A program made the position numbers and the translations under genes. 54,592 nt of DNA from Leptospira biflexa. Its GTDB lineage: Bacteria > Spirochaetota > Leptospiria > Turneriellales > DYLW01. Below the pieces are notes generated by a model that saw only the letters and a list, made by a program, of their open reading frames with translations, was not told where the DNA came from and did not search any database. Below are positions 18,968-27,281 of the stretch, piece after piece. Each line of letters starts with the position of its first letter. Positions within the stretch are counted from its first letter, which is position 1. The stretch spans positions 9,458 through 64,049 of the forward strand of contig DYLW01000012.1 of NCBI GenBank assembly GCA_020721865.1, written 5' to 3'.

Positions 18968-19011
18968 ATTATATTGTTAGCAGTCCATTTGTTAGTCTGC
19001 TAACAATATAA
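18968..19011 (-). promoter_or_regulatory. clpB promoter overlapped by a CIRCE-like inverted repeat
   Basis: A perfect 15-bp inverted repeat spans 18969-18983 and 18997-19011. Its core reads TTAGCAGTC, nine bases, GTCTGCTAA. This keeps the exact 9-N9-9 geometry of the HrcA operator CIRCE (TTAGCACTC-N9-GAGTGCTAA), with one mismatch in the left half and two in the right. On the minus strand a perfect TATAAT lies at 18973-18968, with CTAACA 16 bases upstream of it as a four-of-six -35. The repeat therefore covers the promoter. Transcription would begin about 22 bases before the clpB ATG, with the GGGAGG in the leader. HrcA control is inferred. Confidence 0.55.
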
Positions 19012-19039
19012 CATTCGGTGGGATGACCGGCGAAAAAAA

Positions 19040-20860
19040 TTAAACGTTTTTGGGTTTTCGATCTTTTGGGCTTGGATTCTGGGGTCTCCGGTTATCCCTT
19101 CGCTGGTTTTTCGGCTTGGACGAATGGGAAGAATGCGAAGATCGAGGTGGTCGGGAAGTACCTCTTTCTTCTCTCTCCAACCGATCTATGGTCTTCTGGG
19201 ATATTCGGATTTCTTCTGTTTTTTTCTTGCCAGTAAAGATTTCCGCGATCTTCCCCAACAGGGATTTTTTCGCCACAGGTCGCTTAATGATTACCTGGTA
19301 TTTAATTTCCTCATCGTTGGAAAAATCCCGCCGGGGCTGTGGCTTATTATACGGTTTTTTATTCCGATGGGATGATTCAGGCCGGGCAACATCTCTGGCA
19401 GATTGATCGTGTTTGGGTTTCCATTCCGTTTTTGGGCTCGGAGCCACGTTTTTTTCCCGTCTTTGGGGCGGTCTCTCTGCAGGGGTGCTTGCCACTTCCT
19501 GCTGGTTCTCCCGTCCCTCTTTCCGGGGTGCTGGGGAGCTGGAAAAATCCCGTTCCTTCTGCCCTTCGCGGGGTGGTCTTCCGCCATCCCTGCTTCTTCC
19601 AGCATCCCGGTTTCTGGCACCATCCCGGTTTCTTCCTTGTCCATTTCTGTCCCGGGAACGGCCACCTCGGTCTCTGGAATCAAAACGCTCGGGTTTTTTA
19701 TACTCCCATTGAATTCTCACAAAAGAGAGATTTTCAATAAAGGAATCCACAATGTCGCCCAGTGGGATTTTGAATTTAATATATTTCTCAATGTTATTCA
19801 AGGATAGGATATCCTTTTCATCCGCAAAAATACGCACTTTGGATTTGGGAGAAGTTTTGAGAATAGTATTCTCATAATCATCCCCGGTTTTGGGCATTTC
19901 ATAAAAATAAATATCCACCGGATATGGGAAAATAAAATCCCGAATGTTTTCCGTACTGGTGACCAGCACATTGGCCGATCTGTTTTTTAACGCATCAAAG
20001 ACTTCTTTCTGGGATGGCCCCTTTAACGGGCGGTATGCGGTCAGTATGGGGATATCATGGTATTTGAGGTTTTTTTCCAAGTTCTCAATGGTATATTTTT
20101 TTTCGGCCACCAGCACAATCCCCGGTGTGTTCTGCTTGATGGCTTCCTCAATGCACTGGATGGTGTAGGCTGGTTTTTCATCGGTACTCAAATGAATCAC
20201 TTTCTGGTCCACCGATGCATGGGAAATGGGCTCCGGCCTTGCCACATAATAATTCCAGTTTTTATCCCCATCATGAAACGGAGATAGCAGGCAGTCGAAG
20301 GCGTCATTGGAAAATATAAAAAAATGGGCATTGGTCAGCTTCCCAGTGATTTGTTGCAGGGAGCTTCCGGATACGGATAAAATCTTCTGAGCGTCAAAGA
20401 AGACTGCTTTCCGGATATTTTCCATTGCGAAAAGACCCCATTCCATTGCCCGGATAAAATCTTCCGGGGTTGTGATAATAATCTGGTACTCCCGCACCGC
20501 CCCTTCCATCATTTCCCTGCTTTTGGAAGCGATCAGGGAGTAGCAGGCGTGGGGATTTATGTCTGCCGTATAAAAGGATATTTCTTCACATAAACGGCTC
20601 ACTGCATCCTGGGCGGGAGCAAAGACAATTGTCTGTGGATGCCCTTCCGATGGTGCTTCCATTTCCTTGGATAACCATTCGGATAATCCCACCACCAGCC
20701 CCAGGGTTTTACCCTCTGACTTTCTGGCCGCGATGAACGCGTTTTCGTTCCGGGGGATGGCCGGTATAATCTCTTCCTGTATGCGGGTTAATTGTAGAAA
20801 CCCTTTTTTTGTCAATTTTTCTTCTAATGTTTTGTTCACAGATAAATCTGAAAAATACAT
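19040..20860 (-). CDS. Degenerate DEAD-box helicase-like protein with Arg/Gly/Asp-rich tail
   Basis: I use the ATG at 20860 because AAAGGA lies seven bases upstream; a TTG two codons earlier is possible. The 606 residues follow the DEAD-box plan: a Q-motif (GFLQLTRIQEEIIPAI), motif I as AARKSEGKT (residues about 44-52, keeping GKT but losing TGSG), motif Ia as APAQDA, TTPED for motif Ib, and motif II as DAQK (about 156-159) in place of DEAD. Motif III is SND in place of SAT. RecA2 (about 225-370) has VLVTSTENIRDFIFPYPVD but no HRxGRxxR. The last 220 residues are a basic disordered tail with many RDRG/RNRDG repeats. It probably binds RNA without unwinding it. It lies upstream of clpB. Confidence 0.78.
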   Translation of the reverse strand: MYFSDLSVNKTLEEKLTKKGFLQLTRIQEEIIPAIPRNENAFIAARKSEGKTLGLVVGLSEWLSKEMEAPSEGHPQTIVFAPAQDAVSRLCEEISFYTADINPHACYSLIASKSREMMEGAVREYQIIITTPEDFIRAMEWGLFAMENIRKAVFFDAQKILSVSGSSLQQITGKLTNAHFFIFSNDAFDCLLSPFHDGDKNWNYYVARPEPISHASVDQKVIHLSTDEKPAYTIQCIEEAIKQNTPGIVLVAEKKYTIENLEKNLKYHDIPILTAYRPLKGPSQKEVFDALKNRSANVLVTSTENIRDFIFPYPVDIYFYEMPKTGDDYENTILKTSPKSKVRIFADEKDILSLNNIEKYIKFKIPLGDIVDSFIENLSFVRIQWEYKKPERFDSRDRGGRSRDRNGQGRNRDGARNRDAGRSRDGGRPPREGQKERDFSSSPAPRKEGRENQQEVASTPAERPPQRREKNVAPSPKTEWKPKHDQSARDVARPESSHRNKKPYNKPQPRRDFSNDEEIKYQVIIKRPVAKKSLLGKIAEIFTGKKKTEEIRISQKTIDRLEREERGTSRPPRSSHSSHSSKPKNQRRDNRRPQNPSPKDRKPKNV

Positions 20861-20881
20861 AATCAATCCTTTAATTTTTTT

Positions 20882-21892
20882 TTAGGCATGAAATACTTCA
20901 TAGCCGTTGTAATACATAGTGGAATCTATTTTCTTTTCCTTTAAGAGCTTTCTTAAAACAGATTCTGTTAAGGCAATTCCAAGGAGCAGAGAATCCTCAT
21001 TCTGGGCGGCGGACCCCAGCATTTCCTTTGTCAATTCCAGAGCATCAACCTTCCGGTCGCGGATACGCTTTTCCAGATTTTTTTCCATAATGGAAAGCGA
21101 TTTTAAAAGAATTTTTATCTTTCTTTCCGGATTTTCCATTTTTTCCCCATGTCCTGGAAAAAACTTATATTCCTTAAAATCCCGCAATCGGCCAATGGAT
21201 TCAATATAATCACAGACACTGCCTTCAGAATGGCTGTATATGGCGGGTATATTGCCAATGATTAAATCTCCTGTAAAAATCCATTTCTTTCTGTTTTCCA
21301 CCGGAGTGATATGCCACTGGTTATGGCCGGGGGTCTCTAATATTTCCCACTCATACTTACCAGTGGAAAATGTATCCAAATCTTTCAATCCCCGGAACAG
21401 ATCAATGTATCTGTCTCCTTTTTTGGGAACCGGTTTATCAAACTGCTGCAAAAAGGTATGCCAGCGGTTCCGGATTATCTGCTTATACTTCTGGCGGGTT
21501 TCTTCCTCATTGAAGGCAAGGTCAATGAGTCTCTCATTTTCCTGAATCCAGCTATGGAAATAGAGGAGATAATCTGACTGTTTTTTGAGACCATAATGAC
21601 CAAGCTTTTTTATTTTCTTTGCGTACACGGAAAAAAGCAGGCTTCCGGAAATGTGATCCACATGGTTATGCGTAATCAACGCATATTCAATTTTATTCAG
21701 GGAGTAACCCAAATGCTTCAACCCGGAGACAAGATATCCAAAGGAGCCAATATAGCCGGTATCTATGATCATGGGCAAATCATCGGCCACAAGGTAAATA
21801 TTATTGGGCTCATAGAATGGCTGGGGTATAACCATCCGGAAGAGGTTCTCATCCACCTCTTCCACCCGGACATCTATGCTACTCACCTTCAT
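20882..21892 (-). CDS. Metallo-beta-lactamase-fold hydrolase
   Basis: A 336-residue cytoplasmic protein. The zinc ligands H-x-H-x-D-H are intact (THNHVDH, His75 to His80). A third His lies in ETPGHNQWH, the bridging Asp in FTGDLIIGN and the last His in FFPGHGEKM. The C-terminal helical extension (about 235-336) resembles the LACTB2/RNase-Z-like hydrolases that act on glyoxalase or nucleic-acid substrates, but the substrate cannot be read from sequence. Lack of a signal peptide argues against a beta-lactamase. It lies 21 bases upstream of the degenerate helicase gene on the same strand. Confidence 0.88.
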   Translation of the reverse strand: MKVSSIDVRVEEVDENLFRMVIPQPFYEPNNIYLVADDLPMIIDTGYIGSFGYLVSGLKHLGYSLNKIEYALITHNHVDHISGSLLFSVYAKKIKKLGHYGLKKQSDYLLYFHSWIQENERLIDLAFNEEETRQKYKQIIRNRWHTFLQQFDKPVPKKGDRYIDLFRGLKDLDTFSTGKYEWEILETPGHNQWHITPVENRKKWIFTGDLIIGNIPAIYSHSEGSVCDYIESIGRLRDFKEYKFFPGHGEKMENPERKIKILLKSLSIMEKNLEKRIRDRKVDALELTKEMLGSAAQNEDSLLLGIALTESVLRKLLKEKKIDSTMYYNGYEVFHA

Positions 21893-21986
21893 CCGTTCTA
21901 TTTTCCCAAACCGAGACGTGACGTAAAAGCATTTTTATCGACGCCGGAAGCGAAGGCTGGGCAGAAATGTAAGAAAACCCGCTTTG

Positions 21987-22940
21987 CTATTTCCCCAAAT
22001 CCAGCATGATTACCGTTCCGGAATAGGGGGATTGAAAGGCATCTGTGGCTGCGGTTAGAATCAGAAGATTCTCTTTCTCCTTCAAAAATAAATTTGTCAG
22101 GAATTTTTCATCCAAGGTTATTTCCTTTAGAATGGTGCTATCCGGATTTTTCTTTGCGGATAATTGAATTATTTCTCCGGAACCAAACAGAGTCACCCAG
22201 AGGTTGCCCCCGGAATCAGTTTTGAGTCCATCCGGGCCGGAATACTGGCCGATGTGCTCTTCCCCAAACTGGTGGAATACGGAAAGGGTGTCCACCTTCC
22301 AATCCGTTCCATTTTCCCCTTCTGATGAATTTTCCAGATGACCGTAGCTTATCTTTCCTGCCAGATGTTCAGCAACATAAAGAGTATTTCCATCCGGAGA
22401 AAAGGCAATTCCGGCTGGGTAGTGAAGGCTACCGGCGATGCGAATCGGTTGGTTATCCTTGCAATAATATATTTTTCCTGCTGGTTTTGCGTTCGGGTCA
22501 AAAATTCCGGAGGATGTGAAAAACAGGGTTCCGGAGGGGTGGACCGCAAAATCATTTGGCCCGATCAGGTCTTTCCCCTGGGAATCCGCTTGAATTTCCT
22601 GAACCAATTGGCCATCTATGTTTAAGAAGAGGAGTTTGGAAGAATCATAGCAGGAAACCACCAACTGATTCTTATATACAACTGTGGAGGCTGGCCCGCA
22701 TCCTTTTTGCTTGTAAAATACCTGATTTTTTTTCTCTTCAATATTTTTATTTCCGGGGGTGAATTTCATTATCCTGTCTTTGGAATATTCAACATAAAAA
22801 ATATCCCCGTTCCAGACAGTGGGCCCATCCGGATAAAACGATTGGGGATTGATACTCTCTGTTTTATAATCCGGTCCGCAGGAAAATAATGCCAGAGCCA
22901 GAGTTAATATCAGGAGTGGTTTCATTTTTGAAATATTCAT
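21987..22940 (-). CDS. SMP-30/gluconolactonase-like beta-propeller lipoprotein
   Basis: The start at 22940 (MNISKMKPL) gives 317 residues with a lipobox cysteine in LALFSCGPD; ATGs further upstream lie within the nuclease gene. The mature part is a six-bladed propeller of the SMP-30/LRE type: IGPNDFAVHPSGTLFFTSSG, YPAGIAFSPDGNTLYVAEH, GPDGLKTDSGGNLWVTLFGSGEI. The metal-binding Glu/Asn positions of true gluconolactonases cannot be confirmed by eye, so enzymatic function is open. It would be anchored at the cell envelope. The nuclease gene ends 19 bases upstream. Confidence 0.78.
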   Translation of the reverse strand: MNISKMKPLLILTLALALFSCGPDYKTESINPQSFYPDGPTVWNGDIFYVEYSKDRIMKFTPGNKNIEEKKNQVFYKQKGCGPASTVVYKNQLVVSCYDSSKLLFLNIDGQLVQEIQADSQGKDLIGPNDFAVHPSGTLFFTSSGIFDPNAKPAGKIYYCKDNQPIRIAGSLHYPAGIAFSPDGNTLYVAEHLAGKISYGHLENSSEGENGTDWKVDTLSVFHQFGEEHIGQYSGPDGLKTDSGGNLWVTLFGSGEIIQLSAKKNPDSTILKEITLDEKFLTNLFLKEKENLLILTAATDAFQSPYSGTVIMLDLGK

Positions 22941-22959
22941 GATGTATATGTCATCCCTG

Positions 22960-23766
22960 CTACTCCCCGGATTTTTCATACACATCCGGAAATTCCTTCT
23001 GGCAGAATTCCTTGACGAAGGGATTTTCATTTTCCTGGAATTTTTCAATCCGGGCGTTAAGAATGCACTCATCGCTATCCACAGGATCATCCGCACTCCA
23101 CTGCATGAGCATGTTCCACAAATCGGAATCGATGATTTTGCTATCCGGATAGGCAGCGTTCATGTAAAAATAAATACGGGCTATGTCTCCACGGATTTCC
23201 GGCCGGGGTTCCATAACGGAGTTTTCAATCTCCACGTCGCACTGGCCATATTTGCGTTTTTCTCCTGCAATGATTCCATAGGGATAATTGGAACGTGCCC
23301 GGTTTATTTTTGCAACTGCCGGCCGCAGGTTATACAAATCGGCCTCCATATAACGGTAATGGGAATTTACCCGTCCGGCACATTTGCGACCCTTATACGG
23401 AGTTCCATTTTTTGTTACACACTCCGGATGACCGTTTTCCCATTCAGGAATGTTTTTTGCCAGAATGGATGCGGGAACCACATGCTCTGCTTCTGTACGA
23501 ATTTTTTTTCCGGGCGGAAAATCGCAGGGACAGTTATCTGCATCCACGGTTCTGTCTGCAAAGAAGGGGCATCCGCAATAAAAAGTGGTTCGGTTCTGTG
23601 CATAAATATAACGGTAGAGAATTTTTTTGGCCTTCTGGAAAGAATCATTTTTCCTGTTACCGGCAATCTCTTTTTTGTTTTCTTCCCTGTGGGTGGATTG
23701 CGGAAAAATCCCCACGAACCATAAAAGAAAAACGCCAGAAATGATGAATCGGGTTACATTCCGCAT
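22960..23766 (-). CDS. Secreted endonuclease I family nuclease (EndA/NucM type)
   Basis: Endonuclease I enzymes are exported, usually disulfide-bonded, His-Me-finger nucleases that cut DNA and RNA outside the cytoplasm. The 268 residues start with a signal peptide (RFIISGVFLLWFVGIF). The core has cysteines expected to form disulfides (FYCGCPF, NCPCDF), the catalytic region EAEHVVPAS with His95, the metal-binding ADLYNLRPAVAKINRARSN, and RGDIARIYFYM. All key features are intact. The start codon overlaps the stop of the upstream secreted-protein gene by one base (TAATG), so translation is coupled. Confidence 0.92.
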   Translation of the reverse strand: MRNVTRFIISGVFLLWFVGIFPQSTHREENKKEIAGNRKNDSFQKAKKILYRYIYAQNRTTFYCGCPFFADRTVDADNCPCDFPPGKKIRTEAEHVVPASILAKNIPEWENGHPECVTKNGTPYKGRKCAGRVNSHYRYMEADLYNLRPAVAKINRARSNYPYGIIAGEKRKYGQCDVEIENSVMEPRPEIRGDIARIYFYMNAAYPDSKIIDSDLWNMLMQWSADDPVDSDECILNARIEKFQENENPFVKEFCQKEFPDVYEKSGE

Positions 23767-24578
23767 TAATCTATTTTATACCGGGCGTAGAAATCCGCAT
23801 CATAAACGGAAAGCAGATTTTTCAATCCCTGAAAAAACAGTTTATCTGTTTCATCCAGAGAGCGACGCATCCAGAAAAACACGGTGGAATTTACCACATT
23901 CCCGTTATAGCCCCCATCGTCCGCACCCTGCACCAATTCGAAAGTGGAAATATTTGGAGGTGGGGTTTCCGGATATTCCTTGGAACGCATAAAAGAATAA
24001 AGTTGGTAATAAGGGTATCCTGCTTCACCTTCACCCTTGAGGTATTCTTTATAGTTATCCAAAAGATGATTTTTCAATTCCGGATTCGTGTTTAATTTTG
24101 CGTATGTGATATAGGCAATGCGGGCCAGCGGAAGGATGACGGCGTTGTATACTTTTTGGAATTCTTTTTTCCAATAAGGATTATCCGTGATGGGTACCGC
24201 AATCCGGATGAGACTGCGGACAAACTCCGGGTTGTAGTGGCCAAAGGAATATGGATCATAAAAGTTCAGCTCTCCGTTTTTATGTGGCCCTTTCAGGAAT
24301 ATTTTTAACCCCATCATTTTTTCCAGCTCCGGATAGGAAATGATATCCGCAATGTGGCAGTAAAAAGAGCGGATTCCACCTTCCGGAAAATAGTCAAAGT
24401 CACCGCACCGCATTTGCGTTTTTTCCAGGCGTAGCCAAATCAGGGACGCAGTAAGGGCGACTTTTTTATCCTTTGCAGATAATGTATTTTTCAAGGGGAA
24501 ACCATCCCCGTCCGCTGCGAAGGTGAACCAGCCGGAGATGCCCGCCCAAAGTATAACTGCAACGATTTTTCGTTTCAT
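23766..24578 (-). CDS. Secreted protein of unknown function
   Basis: A 270-residue protein with a clean signal peptide (KRKIVAVILWAGISGWFTFAAD). The mature part has two cysteines (QMRCGDFDYF and SFYCHIAD) that could form a disulfide, many aromatic residues, and the segments NFYDPYSFGHYNPEFVRSL and GADDGGYNGNVVNSTVFFWM. I do not recognise the family. It overlaps the nuclease by one base (TAATG) and follows the PAP2 gene by one base, so it is in a tight envelope-protein cluster and is likely to act outside the cytoplasm with them. Confidence 0.75.
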   Translation of the reverse strand: MKRKIVAVILWAGISGWFTFAADGDGFPLKNTLSAKDKKVALTASLIWLRLEKTQMRCGDFDYFPEGGIRSFYCHIADIISYPELEKMMGLKIFLKGPHKNGELNFYDPYSFGHYNPEFVRSLIRIAVPITDNPYWKKEFQKVYNAVILPLARIAYITYAKLNTNPELKNHLLDNYKEYLKGEGEAGYPYYQLYSFMRSKEYPETPPPNISTFELVQGADDGGYNGNVVNSTVFFWMRRSLDETDKLFFQGLKNLLSVYDADFYARYKID

Positions 24579-24579
24579 A

Positions 24580-25470
24580 TCAATTTCCTTTTTTTCTGAA
24601 AACTACGGGCACCAGATAGAATCCGGCCAAGGCCACAATAAAATAACGGATAAAATCTGCCACACTGGCCAATGTGAAAACCGGCTCCAGGATTTTCTTG
24701 AGACCGGTTTTTGCCGCCAGAATTATTATTATTCCCAGCAATCCAATGACCCCTGTCCGGACAGTCAGGGCTCTTCCGCTTTCCGTTAGAGATCCCAGAA
24801 GAAAACCGGAAACCAGAAGACCAGCCAGGGAGCCACCGGATTTATATACCGTTTCTGTTGGGTAGGTGCCCACGGCCAGCAGAAAAACCAACAATGCCGC
24901 CAGCGACAAAAACCAATAGCGGGGTTTTTCTATTGTTCGGGAATATCCGTGGAAAAATAAAGATAAAGATAAAATCAATACCGCAAAAAAATAGCCGGCC
25001 ACCACATCCAGAGGAAAATGGACTCCCAGATATACCCGAGAGAAGGGGATGGCCACCATGAAAAATACGGATGTCATTTTCACCCATCGGGCGGAATAAT
25101 GAATATAGATAAAATACCAGAATACAAAGGAAGCCATGGTGTGGCCACTGGGCAGGCCATAACCCCCACCCGTGGATGCACCAATAATCCGAATATGGTA
25201 TCCTAAGGCTTTTGCCTCCGCAACCAGGGGACGATGCATCCCAAAGTAATTTTTTAATACATCCATCAGAATAAACGTCACCATCAGCATAAATGCGGAA
25301 TAATATGTCTGTTTCTCTTTGGAATACCAGAACAGGATAACCAGAGCAACACTGTAAAAAGTCTCACTGCCAATATTGGTGATGACCAGCATCAGGTAAT
25401 CCAGAGGCGGATTTTTGATCCATTGGATAAATTCCAGAATCGCGTACTGGGATGATAAAGCGGGAACCAT
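24580..25470 (-). CDS. PAP2-family membrane phosphatase
   Basis: Integral-membrane lipid or undecaprenyl-diphosphate phosphatase. All three PAP2 signature motifs are present: K-x6-R-P at 73-81 (KNYFGMHRP), PSGH at 107-110, and S-R-x5-H-x3-D at 144-155 (SRVYLGVHFPLD). Flanking them are about eight hydrophobic segments in 296 residues, more than the usual six, with an extra C-terminal hydrophobic region after residue 220. The substrate is not decidable from sequence. It starts two bases after the DUF697 gene and the secreted unknown protein begins one base downstream. Confidence 0.92.
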   Translation of the reverse strand: MVPALSSQYAILEFIQWIKNPPLDYLMLVITNIGSETFYSVALVILFWYSKEKQTYYSAFMLMVTFILMDVLKNYFGMHRPLVAEAKALGYHIRIIGASTGGGYGLPSGHTMASFVFWYFIYIHYSARWVKMTSVFFMVAIPFSRVYLGVHFPLDVVAGYFFAVLILSLSLFFHGYSRTIEKPRYWFLSLAALLVFLLAVGTYPTETVYKSGGSLAGLLVSGFLLGSLTESGRALTVRTGVIGLLGIIIILAAKTGLKKILEPVFTLASVADFIRYFIVALAGFYLVPVVFRKKGN

Positions 25471-25472
25471 AC

Positions 25473-26099
25473 TCAGTTGCTCATCTCGGAGAGTTTATCC
25501 AAAGCTTCTTTCTTTGCCCGTTCAAAATCTTCTTCTGAAATAATACCTTTTTCTTTCATGTCATGCAGGCGGGCAATGTCATCATAGATTTTTTTGGCTT
25601 CTCTTTTGTTTTTCCATTTTCCAATGATTTCCCTCCCGGCTTTCTGGTATTTGGCAAACCATTCCTGTAGCTCGGATGCCGGAGCGTCAAAAATACTCTC
25701 ATTGTTTTCATAATAGCGGATGAATAATCGGCCGGTGGCATAAGTGGACGCAGCGGACATCACGGAAGATGCCGACATCCCCAGTATGGTTCCAATGCCC
25801 GGAATGGCCTTTAAACCGCTGGCCGCAATTTTCCCGGCATATCTGCCCAAACCTGCCGATAGGATGGAAGATAAAAAGACTTTCACTTTCTGACGGTCAA
25901 AGTCTTTCCCATAAAAAATGGTCAACTGTTCCACCATGTCAATCTGGATGGCGGTTACCATGGCCAAATCCACAAAGGGGTAAGGAACCAGAGCGGCCAG
26001 AAACGCACTTATTGTATGTTTTTCCACAATTTTATCGGCGGTAATCTGCGGATTCTCATTGTGGCCGGAGGAAGGATTTTCGCTGGAAGAAGGGTTCAT
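25473..26099 (-). CDS. DUF697-like protein with C-terminal SHOCT domain
   Basis: A 208-residue protein. After a disordered S/N/P-rich start, residues about 25-130 form the DUF697 (YcjF-like) helical domain with HTISAFLAALVPYPFVDLAMVTAIQIDMVEQL and a glycine-rich hydrophobic part (AIPGIGTILGMSASSVMSA); these runs are given only as landmarks. The last 30 residues (LHDMKEKGIISEEDFERAK) are a SHOCT oligomerisation/interaction domain. DUF697 proteins sit at membranes, sometimes with GTPases. It is the first gene of the minus-strand envelope cluster and lies 156 bases from the korB terminator. Confidence 0.75.
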   Translation of the reverse strand: MNPSSSENPSSGHNENPQITADKIVEKHTISAFLAALVPYPFVDLAMVTAIQIDMVEQLTIFYGKDFDRQKVKVFLSSILSAGLGRYAGKIAASGLKAIPGIGTILGMSASSVMSAASTYATGRLFIRYYENNESIFDAPASELQEWFAKYQKAGREIIGKWKNKREAKKIYDDIARLHDMKEKGIISEEDFERAKKEALDKLSEMSN

Positions 26100-26207
26100 G
26101 ACAAACTCTACCCTTCATAGATATTTTGTCCACCTTCTTTTTAGTGGATTTCTATGCAAAAGTTATTACGGATTCGATTGCAAATTTTACCACATTGACC
26201 GAAATAA

Positions 26208-26231
26208 AAAAAGGGCACGAATGCCCTTTTT
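26208..26231 (-). terminator. Intrinsic terminator of the korAB operon
   Basis: A perfect ten-base stem (AAAAAGGGCA at 26208-26217, TGCCCTTTTT at 26222-26231) with a CGAA loop, and T-rich tails on both strands. On the minus strand it follows the korB stop by about 25 bases. It separates korAB from the DUF697-PAP2-nuclease cluster, whose promoter must lie in the remaining bases to 26100. Confidence 0.85.
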
Positions 26232-26255
26232 CAAATAAATTTTTTGGGGATGGAA

Positions 26256-27254
26256 TTACTCAACCACCCAAGTTTCGGCTTGGTGCAGCATTTTCATCAA
26301 ATCGCCTTTACCCAGTTTTTCTGTGACCGATTTTTCCTGTGCTTCCAAACTCTCCACGTATGTGGGAGCAGGAACTGCCCGGATAACCCCCATCGCCACG
26401 GGGGCTTTTAACTGGGCTAACAGGAAGTGAATTCCGGCTTCCGGAGTGGTGGGATCATGGATAAGGATTTCATCTGCCGGTACATCTTTGAGATTCACCG
26501 CTTCCAGTTTTGCCATTTTTATATTAAACCGTATACCCTTATCTTTGTCTTTTCCAAAAATCATGGGTTTTCCGGCTTCCAGCATCAGGAGTTTGTCATC
26601 TCTGGTTTCTTTTGCCAGCAGATCCTTATAAATCCCATCGTTAAAAATGACGCAGTTCTGGAAAACTTCCACAAAGGAAGTCCCATTATGCTTGTCTGCA
26701 GCCATCATAACTTCTTGCATGTGCTTGCCCAGCATATCAGCAGAACGGGCAATAAATGTGCCCTGTGCCCCTATTGCCAAGGCACATGGATTCATGGGTT
26801 TTTCAATGGATCCATAGGGACTGGTCTTGGATTTTGTTCCGGTGCGGGATGTGGGAGAATACTGGCCTTTTGTCAGACCATAGATCTCATTGTTGTGCAG
26901 AATAATATTCATATCCAGATTTCTGCGGATAGCATGGATAAAATGGTTTCCACCAATGCTGATTGCATCCCCATCCCCGGTAAATACCCAAACATGCAGA
27001 TCCGGATTCATAATTTTTACACCAGAAGCAATGGCTGGTGCACGTCCATGGATGGTATGGAATCCATAAGTATTCATATAGTACGGGAAACGGGATGAAC
27101 AACCAATACCGCTGATCACAGCAAATTTTTCCTTGGCTACTCCGGTTTCCGCCATCACTGTCTGGACAGCATTCAGGATTGCAAAGTCACCGCAACCTGC
27201 ACACCAGCGCACCTCTGTTCCTGATGAAAAGTCTTTCTTAGTATAATTTGACAT
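26256..27254 (-). CDS. korB: 2-oxoacid:ferredoxin oxidoreductase, beta subunit
   Basis: The beta subunit binds thiamine diphosphate and the catalytic Fe-S cluster. The 332 residues show the cluster/TPP motifs WCAGCGDFAIL, GIGCSSRFPYYMNTYG, HTIHGRAPAIASGVK, the TPP-Mg motif GDGDAISIGGNHF, and NNEIYGLTKGQYSPTSR. Paired with the fused gamma-alpha subunit upstream it would form the two-subunit type enzyme for 2-oxoglutarate or a similar 2-oxoacid. The exact substrate cannot be read from sequence. Confidence 0.93.
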   Translation of the reverse strand: MSNYTKKDFSSGTEVRWCAGCGDFAILNAVQTVMAETGVAKEKFAVISGIGCSSRFPYYMNTYGFHTIHGRAPAIASGVKIMNPDLHVWVFTGDGDAISIGGNHFIHAIRRNLDMNIILHNNEIYGLTKGQYSPTSRTGTKSKTSPYGSIEKPMNPCALAIGAQGTFIARSADMLGKHMQEVMMAADKHNGTSFVEVFQNCVIFNDGIYKDLLAKETRDDKLLMLEAGKPMIFGKDKDKGIRFNIKMAKLEAVNLKDVPADEILIHDPTTPEAGIHFLLAQLKAPVAMGVIRAVPAPTYVESLEAQEKSVTEKLGKGDLMKMLHQAETWVVE

Positions 27255-27281
27255 ATTTTCCTCTTTTTTCTAATATGCGGA

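Noticed and set aside
22939..23724. 261-codon plus-strand frame
   Set aside because: It is antisense to the endonuclease I gene, whose catalytic motifs are intact.
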